NCBI GenBank assembly: GCA_000378885.1
Contig: KB900456.1
Coordinates: 239,385-303,384, forward strand
DNA from: an actinobacterium SCGC AAA044-N04
Lineage (GTDB): Bacteria > Actinomycetota > Actinomycetes > Nanopelagicales > Nanopelagicaceae
Length of the DNA: 64,000 bases
Direction: 5' to 3'
In this document: in pieces, positions 11,600 through 22,246 of the stretch
Position numbering within the stretch: position 1 is the first letter of the stretch
Layout of the letters: each line of letters begins with the position of its first letter
Made by a program: the position numbers and the translations under genes
The notes under the pieces: model-generated
Told to the model about the DNA's origin: nothing
What the model saw: the letters and a program-made list of their open reading frames with translations, nothing else
The model's database searches: none

Positions 11600-11860
11600 A
11601 TGGCAAGTAAGAAGGGTGTCTCCTCGACACGAAACGGTCGCGATTCAAATGCGCAGTACCTTGGTATTAAGCGCTTTGGTGGACAAGAAGTTAATGCAGG
11701 CGAAATTCTAGTTCGCCAGCGCGGAACACATTTTCACCCAGGCAAGAACGTTGGACGCGGTAAGGACGACACACTGTTTGCATTAGCAGCAGGTGCAGTC
11801 GAATACGGTCGCGCTCGCGGACGTCGCGTAGTGAATGTTGTGGTTCCGGTAGCTCTATAA
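11600..11860 (+). CDS. rpmA: 50S ribosomal protein L27
   Basis: This 86-residue bL27 starts [19 protein letters not shown], with the flexible N-terminal arm that reaches the peptidyl-transferase centre, and contains the signature [21 protein letters not shown] lies 7-12 nt before the ATG. A strong terminator follows 18 nt after the stop, closing the rplU-rpmA unit. Confidence 0.97.
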   Translation: MASKKGVSSTRNGRDSNAQYLGIKRFGGQEVNAGEILVRQRGTHFHPGKNVGRGKDDTLFALAAGAVEYGRARGRRVVNVVVPVAL

Positions 11861-11878
11861 AAGGTTTCTCTATAAAGG

Positions 11879-11908
11879 GCGAGCCGTAATCACACGGCTC
11901 GCTTTTTT
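11879..11908 (+). terminator. intrinsic terminator after rpmA
   Basis: GCGAGCCGT (11879-11887) pairs perfectly with ACGGCTCGC (11894-11902) around a 6-nt loop and is followed by six T residues. It is a textbook Rho-independent terminator that separates rplU-rpmA from obg. Confidence 0.93.
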
Positions 11909-11936
11909 ATTTTCTGCAGTGAAGGGAGTTAATGAC

Positions 11937-13445
11937 ATGACAACATTTGTTGATCGTGTGACTCTCTATGCCTCTGCCGGAAAAGGTGGAGATGGGTGCG
12001 TCTCTGTTAAGCGCGAAAAATTTAAGCCACTGGGTGGACCAGATGGTGGTAACGGTGGACGCGGTGGCGATGTAATTCTGGTTGTAGATCCAAGTGTTAC
12101 AACCCTTCTTGACTTCCATCATTCACCGCACCGCAAAGCAACTTCAGGTCATCAAGGTTATGGCGATCGCAAAGATGGACATCAGGGTGAAGACTTAATT
12201 CTGGGCGTTCCAAATGGCACAGTTATTTTCGATGCAGCGGGTGAACAAATTGCTGACCTTGTCGGAACTGGCACAACTTTTGTTGCAGCCCAAGGTGGTT
12301 TTGGTGGCCTTGGAAACATGGCTCTGGCATCATCAAAGCGTCGTGCACCAGGTTTTGCACTATTGGGTGAACCAGGTGAAGAGCGCACACTTTTCCTTGA
12401 ACTTAAATCAGTTGCAGATATTGCCCTTGTTGGTTATCCATGTGCTGGAAAATCTTCACTTATTGCAGCTATTTCTGCAGCACGTCCAAAGATTGCTGAT
12501 TATCCATTTACTACCCTTGCACCAAATCTAGGTGTTGTTCAAGCAGGCGAAACTCGTTTCACAGTTGCTGATGTTCCAGGATTAATTCCAGGTGCAAGCC
12601 AAGGTAAAGGCTTAGGTCTTGAATTCCTGCGCCATGTTGAGCGCTGCGTTGCACTCGTGCACGTTTTGGACTGTGGAACTTTGGAAACAGATCGTAATCC
12701 AGTTCAAGATCTTGAAATCATTGAAAATGAACTAGCCATCTATGGTGGTCTAGAAGATCGAGTAAGAATCATTGCGCTCAACAAAACTGATATTCCTGAT
12801 GGTAAAGCTATGGCAGATATGGTTGAAGGTGAATTGCGCGAGCGAGGCTATGAGGTTTACCAAGTCTCTGCTGCATCTCGTGCAGGATTACAAGACCTGA
12901 CTTATGCAATGGCTCGCCAGATTCAAAAAGATCGTGCTGCAGCTGCTGCCGCTGAAGTTCGCACAAGAATTATTTTGCGTCCAGTTGCAGTTGATGATTC
13001 TGGCTTTGAAGTTAAAGCAAATGCTGACGGTTCATTTAATGTTCGCGGTAAAAAGGTTGAGCGCTGGGTGCGCCAAACTAACTTCAAAAATGCTGAAGCA
13101 ATTGGTTACCTAGCCGATCGTTTAGCACAACTGGGTGTTGAAAAAGATCTTTTTAAAAAGGGTGCAGTTGCTGGAAGTGAAGTTCGTATTGGAGATGGCC
13201 TGACTCAAGTTGTATTTGATTGGGAACCAACAATTGAAGCTGGGGCAGAGCAGTTAGCTGGTCACTTGCATCGTCGTGGTGAGGATTCACGTCTTGAATC
13301 AACATGGCAGCAAACCGAGCGTGTTGATGATGTTCTCAGCGATGACGAGATTGCAAAGCAGTGGGAATACAACATTGAAGACCCACATTCACCTAAGATT
13401 TCAGCAGTTGAAGTTAATGAATCAGAGGATGGAGATGACAAGTGA
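11937..13445 (+). CDS. obg: Obg family GTPase (CgtA)
   Basis: Obg is an essential GTPase of 50S assembly and stress signalling. The 502-residue protein has the glycine-rich Obg fold at residues 1-160, with repeated GG motifs such as [13 protein letters not shown]. The GTPase domain follows, with G1 [10 protein letters not shown]3 DVPG and G4 NKTD, then a C-terminal OCT domain and an acidic tail. An upstream in-frame GTG at 11919 is rejected because AAGGGAG at 11922-11928 sits 8 nt before ATG 11937. The stop overlaps the proB start by 4 nt. Confidence 0.95.
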   Translation: MTTFVDRVTLYASAGKGGDGCVSVKREKFKPLGGPDGGNGGRGGDVILVVDPSVTTLLDFHHSPHRKATSGHQGYGDRKDGHQGEDLILGVPNGTVIFDAAGEQIADLVGTGTTFVAAQGGFGGLGNMALASSKRRAPGFALLGEPGEERTLFLELKSVADIALVGYPCAGKSSLIAAISAARPKIADYPFTTLAPNLGVVQAGETRFTVADVPGLIPGASQGKGLGLEFLRHVERCVALVHVLDCGTLETDRNPVQDLEIIENELAIYGGLEDRVRIIALNKTDIPDGKAMADMVEGELRERGYEVYQVSAASRAGLQDLTYAMARQIQKDRAAAAAAEVRTRIILRPVAVDDSGFEVKANADGSFNVRGKKVERWVRQTNFKNAEAIGYLADRLAQLGVEKDLFKKGAVAGSEVRIGDGLTQVVFDWEPTIEAGAEQLAGHLHRRGEDSRLESTWQQTERVDDVLSDDEIAKQWEYNIEDPHSPKISAVEVNESEDGDDK

Positions 13446-14557
13446 GCCGAGCGCAGATTACTTCTGCAAAGCGAATCGTCATCAAGATTGGCTCATCCTC
13501 TCTCACCGGTAAAGCCGGTTCAGCCTTAGATGCTGATGCTGTTAACAAACTTGTTGATCTTGTTGCTGCATGCAAAGCCCGTGGTTCTGAGGTAGTTGTC
13601 GTTTCATCAGGTGCTATCGCTGCCGGCCTTGCACCATTGGGCCTAAATACTCGTCCAAAGGATTTAGCAACACAGCAAGCTGCAGCATCTGTGGGTCAGG
13701 GTCTTTTGATCGCTCAATACACACAAAGCTTTAACCGCCATTCAATTACCGCGTCACAGGTGTTGCTGACTACTGAAGATGTTGTGCGCCGCTCGCATTA
13801 TCAAAATGCACAACGCACTCTTTATCGCTTACTCCAGCTTGGAGTCGTTCCAATTATTAATGAAAATGACACAGTTGGAACTGGCGAAATCCGCTTTGGC
13901 GATAATGATCGTCTTGCTGCACTTGTTGCACTTTTAATTAGTGCAGATCTGTTAGTTCTAGTTTCTGATATTGATGCTCTTTATGACGCTCCACCATCAC
14001 AGGCAGGTGCTAAGCGCATTCACGAAGTTGCAAATGTTACAGATATTGAAAATCAAACACTTGGTGGTGCAGGCTCTTCAGGAGTCGGCAGCGGGGGAAT
14101 GGTCACTAAAGTTGAAGCTGCACGCATTGCAACTTCTGCAGGTATCCCGATGCTTCTGACATCTTTAGAAGATGCTGAAAAGACTTTGGCTGGCCAAGAA
14201 TTTGGAACGCATTTTCATGCTCATGCAAGCAAGACAACTTCAAGACTTTTGTGGCTTGCTCATGCAACTAAGCCTCACGGTAAGTTGATTCTGGATGCTG
14301 GGGCAGTAAAAGCAATTCTTGAACGTGGAGTTTCATTACTTCCAGCAGGTGTAACTGCAGTTGAAGGTGAATTCATTGCCGGCGATGCCATTGAATTAGT
14401 AGGACCTACTGGTGTTGTGATTGCACGGGGTTTAGTTGCCTTTGATTCAGAGGATCTACCAAAGATGCTTGGCCGTTCTACAAAAGAACTCGCTGCCGAA
14501 ATGGGTGCAGAATATGAGCGCGAGTTAGTTCACCGTGATGATTTAGTGCTGCTTTAA
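13442..14557 (+). CDS. proB: glutamate 5-kinase ProB
   Basis: ProB phosphorylates glutamate in the first step of proline synthesis. The 371-residue protein has an amino-acid kinase domain (KIGSSSLTG at the start, [39 protein letters not shown]) and a C-terminal PUA domain (about 280-371). The start is GTG 13442, overlapping the obg stop. Its partner proA lies 1.3 kb downstream, separated by the dioxygenase gene. Confidence 0.95.
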   Translation: MSRAQITSAKRIVIKIGSSSLTGKAGSALDADAVNKLVDLVAACKARGSEVVVVSSGAIAAGLAPLGLNTRPKDLATQQAAASVGQGLLIAQYTQSFNRHSITASQVLLTTEDVVRRSHYQNAQRTLYRLLQLGVVPIINENDTVGTGEIRFGDNDRLAALVALLISADLLVLVSDIDALYDAPPSQAGAKRIHEVANVTDIENQTLGGAGSSGVGSGGMVTKVEAARIATSAGIPMLLTSLEDAEKTLAGQEFGTHFHAHASKTTSRLLWLAHATKPHGKLILDAGAVKAILERGVSLLPAGVTAVEGEFIAGDAIELVGPTGVVIARGLVAFDSEDLPKMLGRSTKELAAEMGAEYERELVHRDDLVLL

Positions 14558-14590
14558 ATAAATATATAGCTAGTGCAACAGACTTACCTA

Positions 14591-14620
14591 TTGCTTTATT
14601 TGTGAGATAGCCAATAACCT
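14591..14620 (+). promoter_or_regulatory. putative promoter of the indoleamine 2,3-dioxygenase gene
   Basis: TTGCTT (14591-14596) and TAACCT (14615-14620) are separated by 18 nt. The predicted start near 14627 leaves a leader of about 28 nt holding the ribosome-binding sequence GAGAAAGAG before ATG 14655. Confidence 0.5.
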
Positions 14621-14654
14621 AGCGCGCATTAATCATCCTTGAGAAAGAGTCGAC

Positions 14655-15815
14655 ATGAATCCTGTAAAAATCGCTGATTATGGTCTATCTGAAGAATTTG
14701 GTTACTTGCCGCATTATGACCCAGCACAAAGACTCTCTCCTGGAAATGAGGAATGGGATCAGTTTGCCTTAGAAATCCCTAAGCTTTTAATGGGAAATGA
14801 TTTCCGTAAGCGGGTGCAAGCTCTTCCTGATTTCAATGTCGCTGCGCTAAAAACACAGGCTGACAAATCACGTGCAATGATGATTTTAAGTTATATCGGC
14901 CAGTCTTATCAGTGGAGTGATAATTCTCCGGCAACAACTTTTCCAAAAAAGCTAGCCTTACCTTGGCATGAAGTTGGACTTTTAGTTGGCCGGCCTCCAA
15001 TACTTTCTTATCAAAGTTATGCCTCGGATAACTGGCGTCGCCTTGATCCCAACGGTCCTATCGAGTGCGGAAATATCGCGCTACTCCAATGCTTCCTTGG
15101 TGGTCAGGATGAAGAGTGGTTCATTTTGATTCATATTGATATTGAGAAGAAAGCTGGAAAGGCACTTAAGGCTATTGAACTAGCCCAAGCAAGTGTTGTG
15201 AATAATGATTCTGACTCACTTGAAATAGCTTTGATTCAATTAAGGGATGCACTTCAAGCGATGTATGACGTTTTGTGTCGGATGCCAGAGCGCTGTGATC
15301 CATATGTTTATTTCCACCGAGTTCGCCCATACATTTTTGGTTGGAGAAATAATCCCTCACTTCCTAACGGTGTTATTTATGAGGGTGTGGAGGCTTATGG
15401 TTCTAAGGGTCAAGTTTTTCGTGGTGAGACTGGTGCACAAAGTGCAATCATTCCTGCTATGGATGCAGTCCTTGGAATCACCCATGAGAAGGATGAACTC
15501 CGAGATTACTTAATGGAGATGCGTGGTTACATGCCTCCGATGCATGTGAAGTTTATTGAGGCCGTGGAAGCTGGCCCTTCTGTCCGAAATATGGTCACCT
15601 CACTTGCAAATACAAAGTTGAAAACTATCTTTAATGAATGCGTCAGTATTGTTGGTGACTTTAGAGCTAAACATTTGGAATATGCAGGCACATATATCCA
15701 TGCGCAAGCGCAAGCCACTCCTGGAAATCCATCAGCAGTGGGAACCGGCGGAACACCATTCATGGTCTATCTACGCAAGCACAGGGACGAGTCAAAGCAA
15801 CAACTTATTAGTTAA
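14655..15815 (+). CDS. indoleamine 2,3-dioxygenase family heme enzyme
   Basis: This 386-residue protein matches the indoleamine 2,3-dioxygenase family along its length. IDO opens the indole ring of tryptophan to N-formylkynurenine using heme and O2. Visible family features are PPILSYQSYASDNW (about 114-127), Phe220 and Arg224 in YFHRVRPYIFGW (equivalent to human IDO1 Phe226 and Arg231), FRGETGAQSAIIPAMDAVLG (255-274), MRGYMPPMHVKF, the probable proximal heme ligand His340 in RAKHLEYAGTYI, and GTGGTPFMVYLRKHRDES. It has its own promoter and splits proB from proA. No other kynurenine-pathway gene is in the window, so its metabolic role is open. The comparison with human IDO1 is from memory. Confidence 0.88.
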   Translation: MNPVKIADYGLSEEFGYLPHYDPAQRLSPGNEEWDQFALEIPKLLMGNDFRKRVQALPDFNVAALKTQADKSRAMMILSYIGQSYQWSDNSPATTFPKKLALPWHEVGLLVGRPPILSYQSYASDNWRRLDPNGPIECGNIALLQCFLGGQDEEWFILIHIDIEKKAGKALKAIELAQASVVNNDSDSLEIALIQLRDALQAMYDVLCRMPERCDPYVYFHRVRPYIFGWRNNPSLPNGVIYEGVEAYGSKGQVFRGETGAQSAIIPAMDAVLGITHEKDELRDYLMEMRGYMPPMHVKFIEAVEAGPSVRNMVTSLANTKLKTIFNECVSIVGDFRAKHLEYAGTYIHAQAQATPGNPSAVGTGGTPFMVYLRKHRDESKQQLIS

Positions 15816-15863
15816 TTAAGTGGCTGTCAGAATTATTCAATGCGAATAATGCCTGGCTCCCGA

Positions 15864-15869
15864 TAGGCT
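15864..15869 (+). promoter_or_regulatory. putative -10 box for leaderless proA
   Basis: TAGGCT ends 7 nt before the proA ATG at 15877, and no Shine-Dalgarno is seen. The -35 region is weak (TGCGAA at 15841-15846, 17 nt upstream). Confidence 0.45.
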
Positions 15870-15876
15870 TTGCTTT

Positions 15877-17139
15877 ATGAGCGCAACGAAACTGGTCAAT
15901 GGCCTGGCAGATACTGCCCGAGCGGCTGCGCGAACCTTAAGTGCTGCCACGGCAGTAGAACGTGCTGGTGCACTCAATGCAATTGCAGATGCAATCCTTG
16001 CTCGTAGCGCTGAAATAATTGCGGCCAACGAAGAAGACATGGTGCGGGCCAGAGCGGCCAAAATTAATGATTCATTACTTGATCGATTACTTCTAACCCA
16101 CGAGCGCGTAGAAGGGATTGCAAACGGAGCTCGCCTTGTGAGTAAGTTGCCAGATCCACTTGGAATTACATTGCGTCACTCGACTTTGCCTAATGGAATC
16201 GATCTAAGGCAAGTTACTGTTCCATTTGGCGTTATTGGAATGGTTTATGAAGCGCGTCCAAATGTGACTGTAGATGCAGCGGTTATTTTATTGATGTCAG
16301 GAAATGCTGCTTTATTGCGTGGATCATCAAGTGCTTCTGCAAGTAATCAAATTCTTGTGACTGTTATGCGCGATGCACTCAAGAGTACAAAGATTTCTCC
16401 AGATGTCATCCAGCTTGTTCCATCAGATGATCGTGAAAGCGTAAAAGCTTTGCTAAACGCTCGCGGCAAGGTTGATTTAGTAATTCCACGTGGTAGCGCA
16501 TCTCTGATTCGTATGGTCGTTGATGAATCCACTGTTCCAACCATTGAGACTGGTGCCGGTGTTTGTCACGTTTACATTGATGAGTTTGCTGATTTGGCTA
16601 AAGCAGTCCCAATTATTATTAACTCAAAGGTTCAACGTCCAAGTGTATGTAATGCTGCCGAAACACTTTTGATACATTCGTCCATTGCAAAAGATTTTGT
16701 ACCTGTTGCACTAAAGGCTCTACATGAAGCAGGAGTTGTTTTGCATGGAGATGCACAAGTTTTATCTCTAGCGGGAGCAATTCCTATGAGTAGGGCAACT
16801 GAGGAGAATTGGTGCACAGAGTACGGAACTCTTGAGATGAACGTGGCAATTGTTGATTCAGTTGATGCTGCAAGTGAACACATTGCAAAATATGGCACTA
16901 AGCACACCGAAGCCATCATCACAGAAAACAAGGCCAATGCTGCTCGCTTTATCGCACTAAGTGATTGCGCAGCTGTAATGGTCAACACTTCCACGAGATT
17001 CACTGACGGTGAGCAAATGGGATTTGGTGCAGAAATTGGAATCTCAAATCAAAAACTCCACGCCCGTGGGCCTATGGGTCTTGAGGCTATGACAACCACT
17101 ACGTGGATCGTTACTGGAGACGGGCAAATTCGCAGTTAA
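15877..17139 (+). CDS. proA: gamma-glutamyl phosphate reductase ProA
   Basis: ProA reduces glutamyl-5-phosphate to the semialdehyde in proline synthesis. The 420-residue aldehyde-dehydrogenase-fold protein has VPFGVIGMVYEARPNVT, GNAALLRGSSSA, VIPRGSASLIRMV and the catalytic Cys in QRPSVCNAAETLL. The end contains TRFTDGEQMGFGAEIGISNQ. It is preceded by the dioxygenase gene and followed by gatC with its own promoter-like element. Confidence 0.96.
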   Translation: MSATKLVNGLADTARAAARTLSAATAVERAGALNAIADAILARSAEIIAANEEDMVRARAAKINDSLLDRLLLTHERVEGIANGARLVSKLPDPLGITLRHSTLPNGIDLRQVTVPFGVIGMVYEARPNVTVDAAVILLMSGNAALLRGSSSASASNQILVTVMRDALKSTKISPDVIQLVPSDDRESVKALLNARGKVDLVIPRGSASLIRMVVDESTVPTIETGAGVCHVYIDEFADLAKAVPIIINSKVQRPSVCNAAETLLIHSSIAKDFVPVALKALHEAGVVLHGDAQVLSLAGAIPMSRATEENWCTEYGTLEMNVAIVDSVDAASEHIAKYGTKHTEAIITENKANAARFIALSDCAAVMVNTSTRFTDGEQMGFGAEIGISNQKLHARGPMGLEAMTTTTWIVTGDGQIRS

Positions 17140-17158
17140 GCGCGAAGTTAATTAGACT
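17129..17158 (+). promoter_or_regulatory. putative promoter for leaderless gatC
   Basis: TAGACT (17153-17158) ends 7 nt before the gatC ATG at 17166. TTCGCA (17129-17134) lies 18 nt upstream and matches four of six -35 positions. Confidence 0.45.
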
Positions 17159-17165
17159 CACACCT

Positions 17166-17462
17166 ATGACCAGCCTTTCCCGTGATGATGTAGCAAAGCT
17201 TGCTGGCCTTGCTCGTATTGAAATGAGCGATGAAGAACTAGTCGCACTCTCAAATGAGTTCACTGTCATCTTGGATGCAGTGGCTCGCGTGCAAGAAGTT
17301 GCTAGCGCTGATGTTCCTGCTACGTCACACCCATTGCCACTTCGTAACGTTTTTCGTCCCGATGTAGTAATTCCATCGCTTTCACCAGCCGATGCACTCT
17401 CTGGCGCACCTGCCCAAGAAGAACAACGATTCCGCGTTCCTCAGATTTTGGGTGAAGAATGA
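17166..17462 (+). CDS. gatC: Asp-tRNA(Asn)/Glu-tRNA(Gln) amidotransferase subunit C
   Basis: GatC holds GatA and GatB together in the transamidosome. The 98-residue protein begins with [22 protein letters not shown] and has the [17 protein letters not shown] segment typical of GatC. The frame stays open into proA, but GatC begins at ATG 17166. It overlaps gatA by 4 nt. Confidence 0.94.
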   Translation: MTSLSRDDVAKLAGLARIEMSDEELVALSNEFTVILDAVARVQEVASADVPATSHPLPLRNVFRPDVVIPSLSPADALSGAPAQEEQRFRVPQILGEE

Positions 17463-18955
17463 TTCGTAACTCCGCATCAGAGATGGCTAGCAAATTAGCT
17501 AGTGGGGAAATTACTTCGGTTGCGCTTACACAAGCACACCTAGATCAAATTTCTGCAGTTGATAAAGATGTTCATGCTTTCTTACACGTTGATACTGAAG
17601 GCGCACTTGCTCAAGCTGCAGCTGTTGATGCAAAGCGCAAAAGTGGAGAGAAGCTCTCACCTTTAGCTGGAGTTCCACTTGCGCTCAAAGATGTCATGAC
17701 ACAAAAGGGAATTCCAACAACATGTGGCTCCAAGATTCTTGAAGGTTGGCGCCCACCTTATGACTCAACCGTTGTTGTTAATTTAAAGAAAAATGACATT
17801 GTTATTTTAGGTAAGACAAATATGGATGAATTCGCGATGGGTTCTTCTACAGAAAACTCTGCATATGGTCCAACGCACAATCCATGGGATCTAACACGTA
17901 TTCCTGGTGGTTCTGGTGGCGGATCAGCTGCAGCATTGGCCGCATTTGAAGCACCGCTTGCCATTGGAACTGATACTGGTGGATCGATTCGCCAACCTGC
18001 AGCCGTTACTGGAACTGTGGGAGTGAAGCCGACATATGGCGGAGTTTCGCGTTATGGCCTTGTTGCTTTCTCTTCATCCCTTGATCAAGCAGGCCCATGT
18101 GCTCGTACAGTTTTAGATGCTGCGCTCTTGCATGAAGCAATTGCAGGTCATGATCCAAAAGATTCAACTTCAATCAACGCTCCTGTTCCTGCAGTAGTTG
18201 CTGCTGCTAAGGCAGGCAACGTTAAGGGAATGAAGATTGGTGTTGTTAAAGAGCTCAATGGTGATGGCTACCAAAAGGGTGTGCGCGCTCGTTTTGAAGA
18301 ATCTCTTGAATTACTTGCAGCTGCTGGCGCTGAAATCGTTGAAGTATCTGCACCTAACTTTGAATATGCCCTTGCTGCTTATTATTTAATTGCACCATCC
18401 GAGTGTTCTTCAAACTTAGCTCGCTTCGATGCAATGCGTTACGGCCTTCGCGTGGGCGATAACGATGGAGCATCTGCTGAGTCAGTCATGAATTTAACTC
18501 GTGAAGTTGGCTTTGGCCGCGAAGTAAAGCGCCGCATCATCCTTGGAACATATGCTCTTTCATCTGGTTACTACGATGCTTATTACGGAAGTGCGCAGAA
18601 AGTTCGCACACTTATCACTCAAGATTTCAACAAAGCATTTGAAAAAGCCGATGTTTTGGTTTCACCAACATGTCCAACAACAGCTTTTAAAATCGGCGAG
18701 AAGGCTAATGATCCTCTAGCTATGTATCTCAATGACATTGCAACAATTCCTGTGAACATGGCTGGTATCGGTGGAATGTCATTGCCTTCAGGCGTTGCAG
18801 AGGAAGATGGTCTACCAGTTGGTTTCCAGATTATGTCACCGGTGATGAAAGATGATCGAATGTATTCAGTAGGTGCAGCACTTGAGGCAGCTTTGCTTTC
18901 TAAGTGGGGCGCACCATTGCTCTCAACAATTCCAGCGTTAGCAGGTAGCAAATGA
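17459..18955 (+). CDS. gatA: Glu-tRNA(Gln) amidotransferase subunit A
   Basis: GatA is the amidase that releases ammonia from glutamine for the GatB active site. The 498-residue protein has the amidase signature with the Ser-cisSer-Lys triad: Lys in PLALKDV, cis-Ser in [11 protein letters not shown] and the nucleophilic Ser in [12 protein letters not shown]. The length is normal. It overlaps both gatC and gatB by 4 nt (ATGA), so the three subunits are translationally coupled. Confidence 0.97.
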   Translation: MIRNSASEMASKLASGEITSVALTQAHLDQISAVDKDVHAFLHVDTEGALAQAAAVDAKRKSGEKLSPLAGVPLALKDVMTQKGIPTTCGSKILEGWRPPYDSTVVVNLKKNDIVILGKTNMDEFAMGSSTENSAYGPTHNPWDLTRIPGGSGGGSAAALAAFEAPLAIGTDTGGSIRQPAAVTGTVGVKPTYGGVSRYGLVAFSSSLDQAGPCARTVLDAALLHEAIAGHDPKDSTSINAPVPAVVAAAKAGNVKGMKIGVVKELNGDGYQKGVRARFEESLELLAAAGAEIVEVSAPNFEYALAAYYLIAPSECSSNLARFDAMRYGLRVGDNDGASAESVMNLTREVGFGREVKRRIILGTYALSSGYYDAYYGSAQKVRTLITQDFNKAFEKADVLVSPTCPTTAFKIGEKANDPLAMYLNDIATIPVNMAGIGGMSLPSGVAEEDGLPVGFQIMSPVMKDDRMYSVGAALEAALLSKWGAPLLSTIPALAGSK

Positions 18956-20460
18956 GCCTGACATACGAGGAAGTTGTAGCTAAGTACGAACCAGTACTGG
19001 GTCTTGAAGTTCACGTCGAACTCAATACAAACTCAAAGATGTTTTGTGGTTGTTCTACTATTTTCGGAGCTGAACCAAATACACAAACTTGTCCCGTTTG
19101 TTTAGCTCTGCCAGGTGCTCTGCCAACTGTTAATGAGAAGGCGATTGAATCAACGATCAAAATAGGTCTGGCTCTGAACTGCTCTATTGCACCGTTTAGT
19201 CGCTTTGCTCGTAAGAACTATTTCTATCCTGATATGCCAAAGAACTTCCAGATTTCACAGTATGACGAACCAATCTGTGTCAACGGATACGTTGATGTTG
19301 AGATTGAAACCGATGAAGGTCCAAAGGTGTTCCGCATTGAAGTTGAGCGTGTTCATATGGAAGAAGACACCGGAAAGTCTTTACACGTCGGCGGTGCTAC
19401 CGGCCGTATCCATGGCGCAGAGTATTCACTTCTTGATTACAACCGTGCAGGAATTCCTTTAGTTGAAATTGTTACCAAGATTGTTCCTGGTACAGGTAAA
19501 TATGCCCCTGAGGTTGCAAAGGCTTACGTTGCAGAGCTCCGTGACATCTTGCGCTCACTTGGTGTTAGTGATGTGAAGATGGAACAGGGATCACTTCGCT
19601 GCGATGCGAACGTTTCATTGCGTTTAATTGGTTCAGATGTACTTGGAACACGCTCTGAGACTAAAAACGTTAACTCACTTCGCTCAGTAGAGCGTGCTAT
19701 TCGAGGCGAAATGATTCGCCATGCTGAGCGACTCAATAATGGAGAGCGCGTTGTACAAGAGACTCGTCACTTCCAAGAAGACACAGGTTTAACCCGCTCT
19801 GGTCGCTCGAAAGAACAGGCAGAGGATTACCGTTATTTCCCAGAACCAGATTTAGTTCCAGTGGCACCAGATGCAGCATGGATTGAACAACTTCGTGCAG
19901 CTTTGCCTGAGCGCCCTTCAATTCACCGCAAACGTCTACAAGAACAGTGGGCAGTTCCGGATAAGGAAATGTCAGCGATGATCAACGCCGACGTATTAGA
20001 TGTTGTTGAAGCAACTGTGGCACTGGGCGCTGATCCTGCTAAAGCACGCAGCTGGTGGTTGGGTGAGATTTCTCGAATTGCTAATGAAAAAGATGTTGCA
20101 ATCAAGAATCTACCAATCTCAGCAACAGATGTGGCTGAGATTGTGGCCCTTGTTAATGCTGGAGAATTAACAGATAAATTAGCTCGCCAAGTTGTTGAAG
20201 GCGTTATTGCCGGAGAAGGAAAGCCTTCAGCGGTTATTGCAATTCGTGGAATTAAAGTTGTAAATGATGATTCAGCGTTGATGGCTGCAATCGAGCGTGC
20301 ATGTTCTGGCCAACCTGAGACTGCACAAAAAGTTCGTGATGGTCATTTGCCAGCAGCTGGTGCATTAATTGGAATGGTGATGAAAGATACTAAGGGCCAA
20401 GCCGATGCAGCTAAAGTTCGTGCGCTTTTATTAGCTCATCTTGGACAATCAGAAGGCTAG
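18952..20460 (+). CDS. gatB: Asp/Glu-tRNA amidotransferase subunit B
   Basis: GatB binds mischarged tRNA and transfers ammonia. The 502-residue protein has the cradle-domain signature [10 protein letters not shown] and the zinc-type cysteines MFCGC and [12 protein letters not shown]. It also has [24 protein letters not shown] and the helical plus YqeY-like tail. Its presence indicates that Gln-tRNA and/or Asn-tRNA is made by amidation. The stop codon TAG forms the start of a -10-like box for ilvD. Confidence 0.97.
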   Translation: MSLTYEEVVAKYEPVLGLEVHVELNTNSKMFCGCSTIFGAEPNTQTCPVCLALPGALPTVNEKAIESTIKIGLALNCSIAPFSRFARKNYFYPDMPKNFQISQYDEPICVNGYVDVEIETDEGPKVFRIEVERVHMEEDTGKSLHVGGATGRIHGAEYSLLDYNRAGIPLVEIVTKIVPGTGKYAPEVAKAYVAELRDILRSLGVSDVKMEQGSLRCDANVSLRLIGSDVLGTRSETKNVNSLRSVERAIRGEMIRHAERLNNGERVVQETRHFQEDTGLTRSGRSKEQAEDYRYFPEPDLVPVAPDAAWIEQLRAALPERPSIHRKRLQEQWAVPDKEMSAMINADVLDVVEATVALGADPAKARSWWLGEISRIANEKDVAIKNLPISATDVAEIVALVNAGELTDKLARQVVEGVIAGEGKPSAVIAIRGIKVVNDDSALMAAIERACSGQPETAQKVRDGHLPAAGALIGMVMKDTKGQADAAKVRALLLAHLGQSEG

Positions 20461-20463
20461 ACT
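20458..20463 (+). promoter_or_regulatory. putative -10 box for leaderless ilvD overlapping the gatB stop
   Basis: TAGACT starts with the gatB stop codon and ends 6 nt before ATG 20470. No Shine-Dalgarno is present in the 9-nt gap. No convincing -35 was found. Confidence 0.4.
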
Positions 20464-20469
20464 GAGCAC

Positions 20470-22143
20470 ATGCCAAACATGAAGCCGCGCTCGGGAGTAG
20501 TAACTGATGGATTAGAGCGCGCCCCTGCACGTGGAATGTTACGTGCAGTTGGAATGGGCGATGAAGACTGGGTTAAACCACAAATTGGTATTGCTTCTTC
20601 ATGGAATGAAATTACTCCATGTAATTTGTCTTTAGATCGCCTTGCAAAAGCATCAAAGCAAGGTGTTATTGATGCAGGTGGTTTCCCAATGCAATTTGGA
20701 ACTATCTCTGTCTCTGATGGAATTTCAATGGGCCATGAAGGAATGCACTTTTCACTAGTTTCACGTGAAGTTATTGCTGACTCTGTTGAGGCAGTAATGC
20801 AAGCAGAGCGCTTAGATGGAATGGTTACTTTCGCTGGTTGCGACAAATCTCTTCCAGGAATGATGATGGCAGCAGCTCGCATAGATGTTGCAAGCGTTTT
20901 TGTTTATGCAGGTTCAACACTGCCAGGCCAAGTTGACGGCAAAGATGTAACAATCATTGACGCCTTTGAGGCTGTTGGAGCTTGCGCTCGTGGATTAATT
21001 ACCCAAGAGCGCGTGGATCAAATTGAACGTGCAATCTGTCCAGGTGAAGGTGCTTGTGGCGGTATGTATACAGCAAACACGATGGCAAGTATTGGTGAAG
21101 CAATTGGTCTTTCACTTCCCGGATCAGCTGCGCCTCCTGCAGTTGATCGCCGCCGCGATACTTATGCAATTGCGTCAGGTGCTGCCGTGGTTGAACTTAT
21201 TCGCCAGGGAATAACTACTCGCGATATTTTGACAAAGCAAGCATTTGAAAATGCAATCACAATTTTAATGGCCTTAGGTGGCTCAACAAATGCTGTTCTT
21301 CATTTACTTGCCATTGCATATGAAGCCGAAGTAGATCTTGAACTTAACGACTTCCACCGCATTGGTTCCAAGGTTCCACTACTTGGAGATCTCAAGCCAT
21401 TCGGTAAATTTGTTATGAGTGATGTTGATAAAGTCGGTGGAATTCCAGTTGTGTTAAAGGGATTACTTGATGCAGGCCTTCTTCACGGCGATGTTCTCAC
21501 TGTCACAGGTAAGACAATGGCTGAGAACCTGAAAGATATTGCTCCACCAGATCCAGATGGACAAATCTTGCGTGCAGTTTCATCTCCAATCTCTACAGAC
21601 ATTGGAATTACTATCTTGGGCGGAACTCTTGCCACTGATGGAGCAGTCTGTAAGACAGCGGGAATTGGTATTGAAACTTTTGAAGGACCTGCACGAGTGT
21701 TTGAGCGCGAACAAGCTGCAATGGATGCACTTGAAAATGGAACTATTCAAGCCGGTGATGTTGTTGTGATTCGTTATGAGGGTCCAAAAGGTGGACCAGG
21801 TATGCGCGAAATGTTAATGATCACGGGCGCAATCAAAGGTGCAGGTCTTGGTAAATCAACTCTGCTTTTAACCGATGGGCGTTTTTCTGGTGGATCAACT
21901 GGTTTGTGCGTTGGCCACGTTGCACCAGAGGCTGTTGATGGGGGACCAATTGCATTTATTAAAGATGGCGATTTAGTACGCATTGACATCAACAAGCGCA
22001 CGTTGGATTTACTTATAGAGCCTAAAGAGCTTGAGGCCAGAAAAGTTGGCTGGAAGCCTTTGGGTCACAAATACAGCCGAGGTGTCTTGGCTAAGTATTC
22101 AAAGCTGGTGGGATCTGCTTCCAAAGGTGCGGTCTGCGAGTAA
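20470..22143 (+). CDS. ilvD: dihydroxy-acid dehydratase IlvD
   Basis: IlvD dehydrates the dihydroxy acids in the third common step of valine and isoleucine synthesis. The 557-residue protein has the Fe-S cysteines in [11 protein letters not shown] and [14 protein letters not shown] plus the third Cys in STDIG...CKTAG, and the signature [23 protein letters not shown] near the C-terminus. It lies directly before the ilvB regulatory region but appears to have its own start signal. Confidence 0.97.
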   Translation: MPNMKPRSGVVTDGLERAPARGMLRAVGMGDEDWVKPQIGIASSWNEITPCNLSLDRLAKASKQGVIDAGGFPMQFGTISVSDGISMGHEGMHFSLVSREVIADSVEAVMQAERLDGMVTFAGCDKSLPGMMMAAARIDVASVFVYAGSTLPGQVDGKDVTIIDAFEAVGACARGLITQERVDQIERAICPGEGACGGMYTANTMASIGEAIGLSLPGSAAPPAVDRRRDTYAIASGAAVVELIRQGITTRDILTKQAFENAITILMALGGSTNAVLHLLAIAYEAEVDLELNDFHRIGSKVPLLGDLKPFGKFVMSDVDKVGGIPVVLKGLLDAGLLHGDVLTVTGKTMAENLKDIAPPDPDGQILRAVSSPISTDIGITILGGTLATDGAVCKTAGIGIETFEGPARVFEREQAAMDALENGTIQAGDVVVIRYEGPKGGPGMREMLMITGAIKGAGLGKSTLLLTDGRFSGGSTGLCVGHVAPEAVDGGPIAFIKDGDLVRIDINKRTLDLLIEPKELEARKVGWKPLGHKYSRGVLAKYSKLVGSASKGAVCE

Positions 22144-22157
22144 AGCTGGCTCAAATT

Positions 22158-22175
22158 ATGAGATGTGCATCTCAT
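22158..22175 (+). promoter_or_regulatory. perfect inverted repeat next to the ilvB promoter (possible operator)
   Basis: ATGAGAT (22158-22164) and ATCTCAT (22169-22175) form a perfect 7-bp inverted repeat with a GTGC spacer. It ends 3 nt before the -35 box at 22179. There is no T-run, so it is not a standard terminator for ilvD. A regulator binding site is the simplest reading, but no regulator is identified. Confidence 0.4.
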
Positions 22176-22178
22176 GTC

Positions 22179-22208
22179 TTGACTCTTATGCGTAATTCAT
22201 TGGAGAAT
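22179..22208 (+). promoter_or_regulatory. promoter of the ilvBNC operon
   Basis: TTGACT (22179-22184) and GAGAAT (22203-22208) are separated by 18 nt. The -10 box ends 6 nt before the leader-peptide ATG at 22215, so the leader peptide would be translated from a leaderless 5' end. Confidence 0.6.
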
Positions 22209-22214
22209 ATCCCC

Positions 22215-22244
22215 ATGAGCACAACATTTGTGGTGGTGATTTAG
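22215..22244 (+). CDS. ilvB attenuator leader peptide (MSTTFVVVI)
   Basis: A 9-residue open frame encodes MSTTFVVVI and stops with TAG. It has three Val codons in a row and then Ile, the end products of the downstream enzymes. Two hairpins follow, the second with a T-run. This is the classical arrangement for ribosome-mediated transcription attenuation, in which stalling at scarce Val or Ile codons would favour read-through into ilvB. It is too short for normal gene finders and is supported by codon content and position. Confidence 0.8.
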   Translation: MSTTFVVVI

Positions 22245-22246
22245 CA

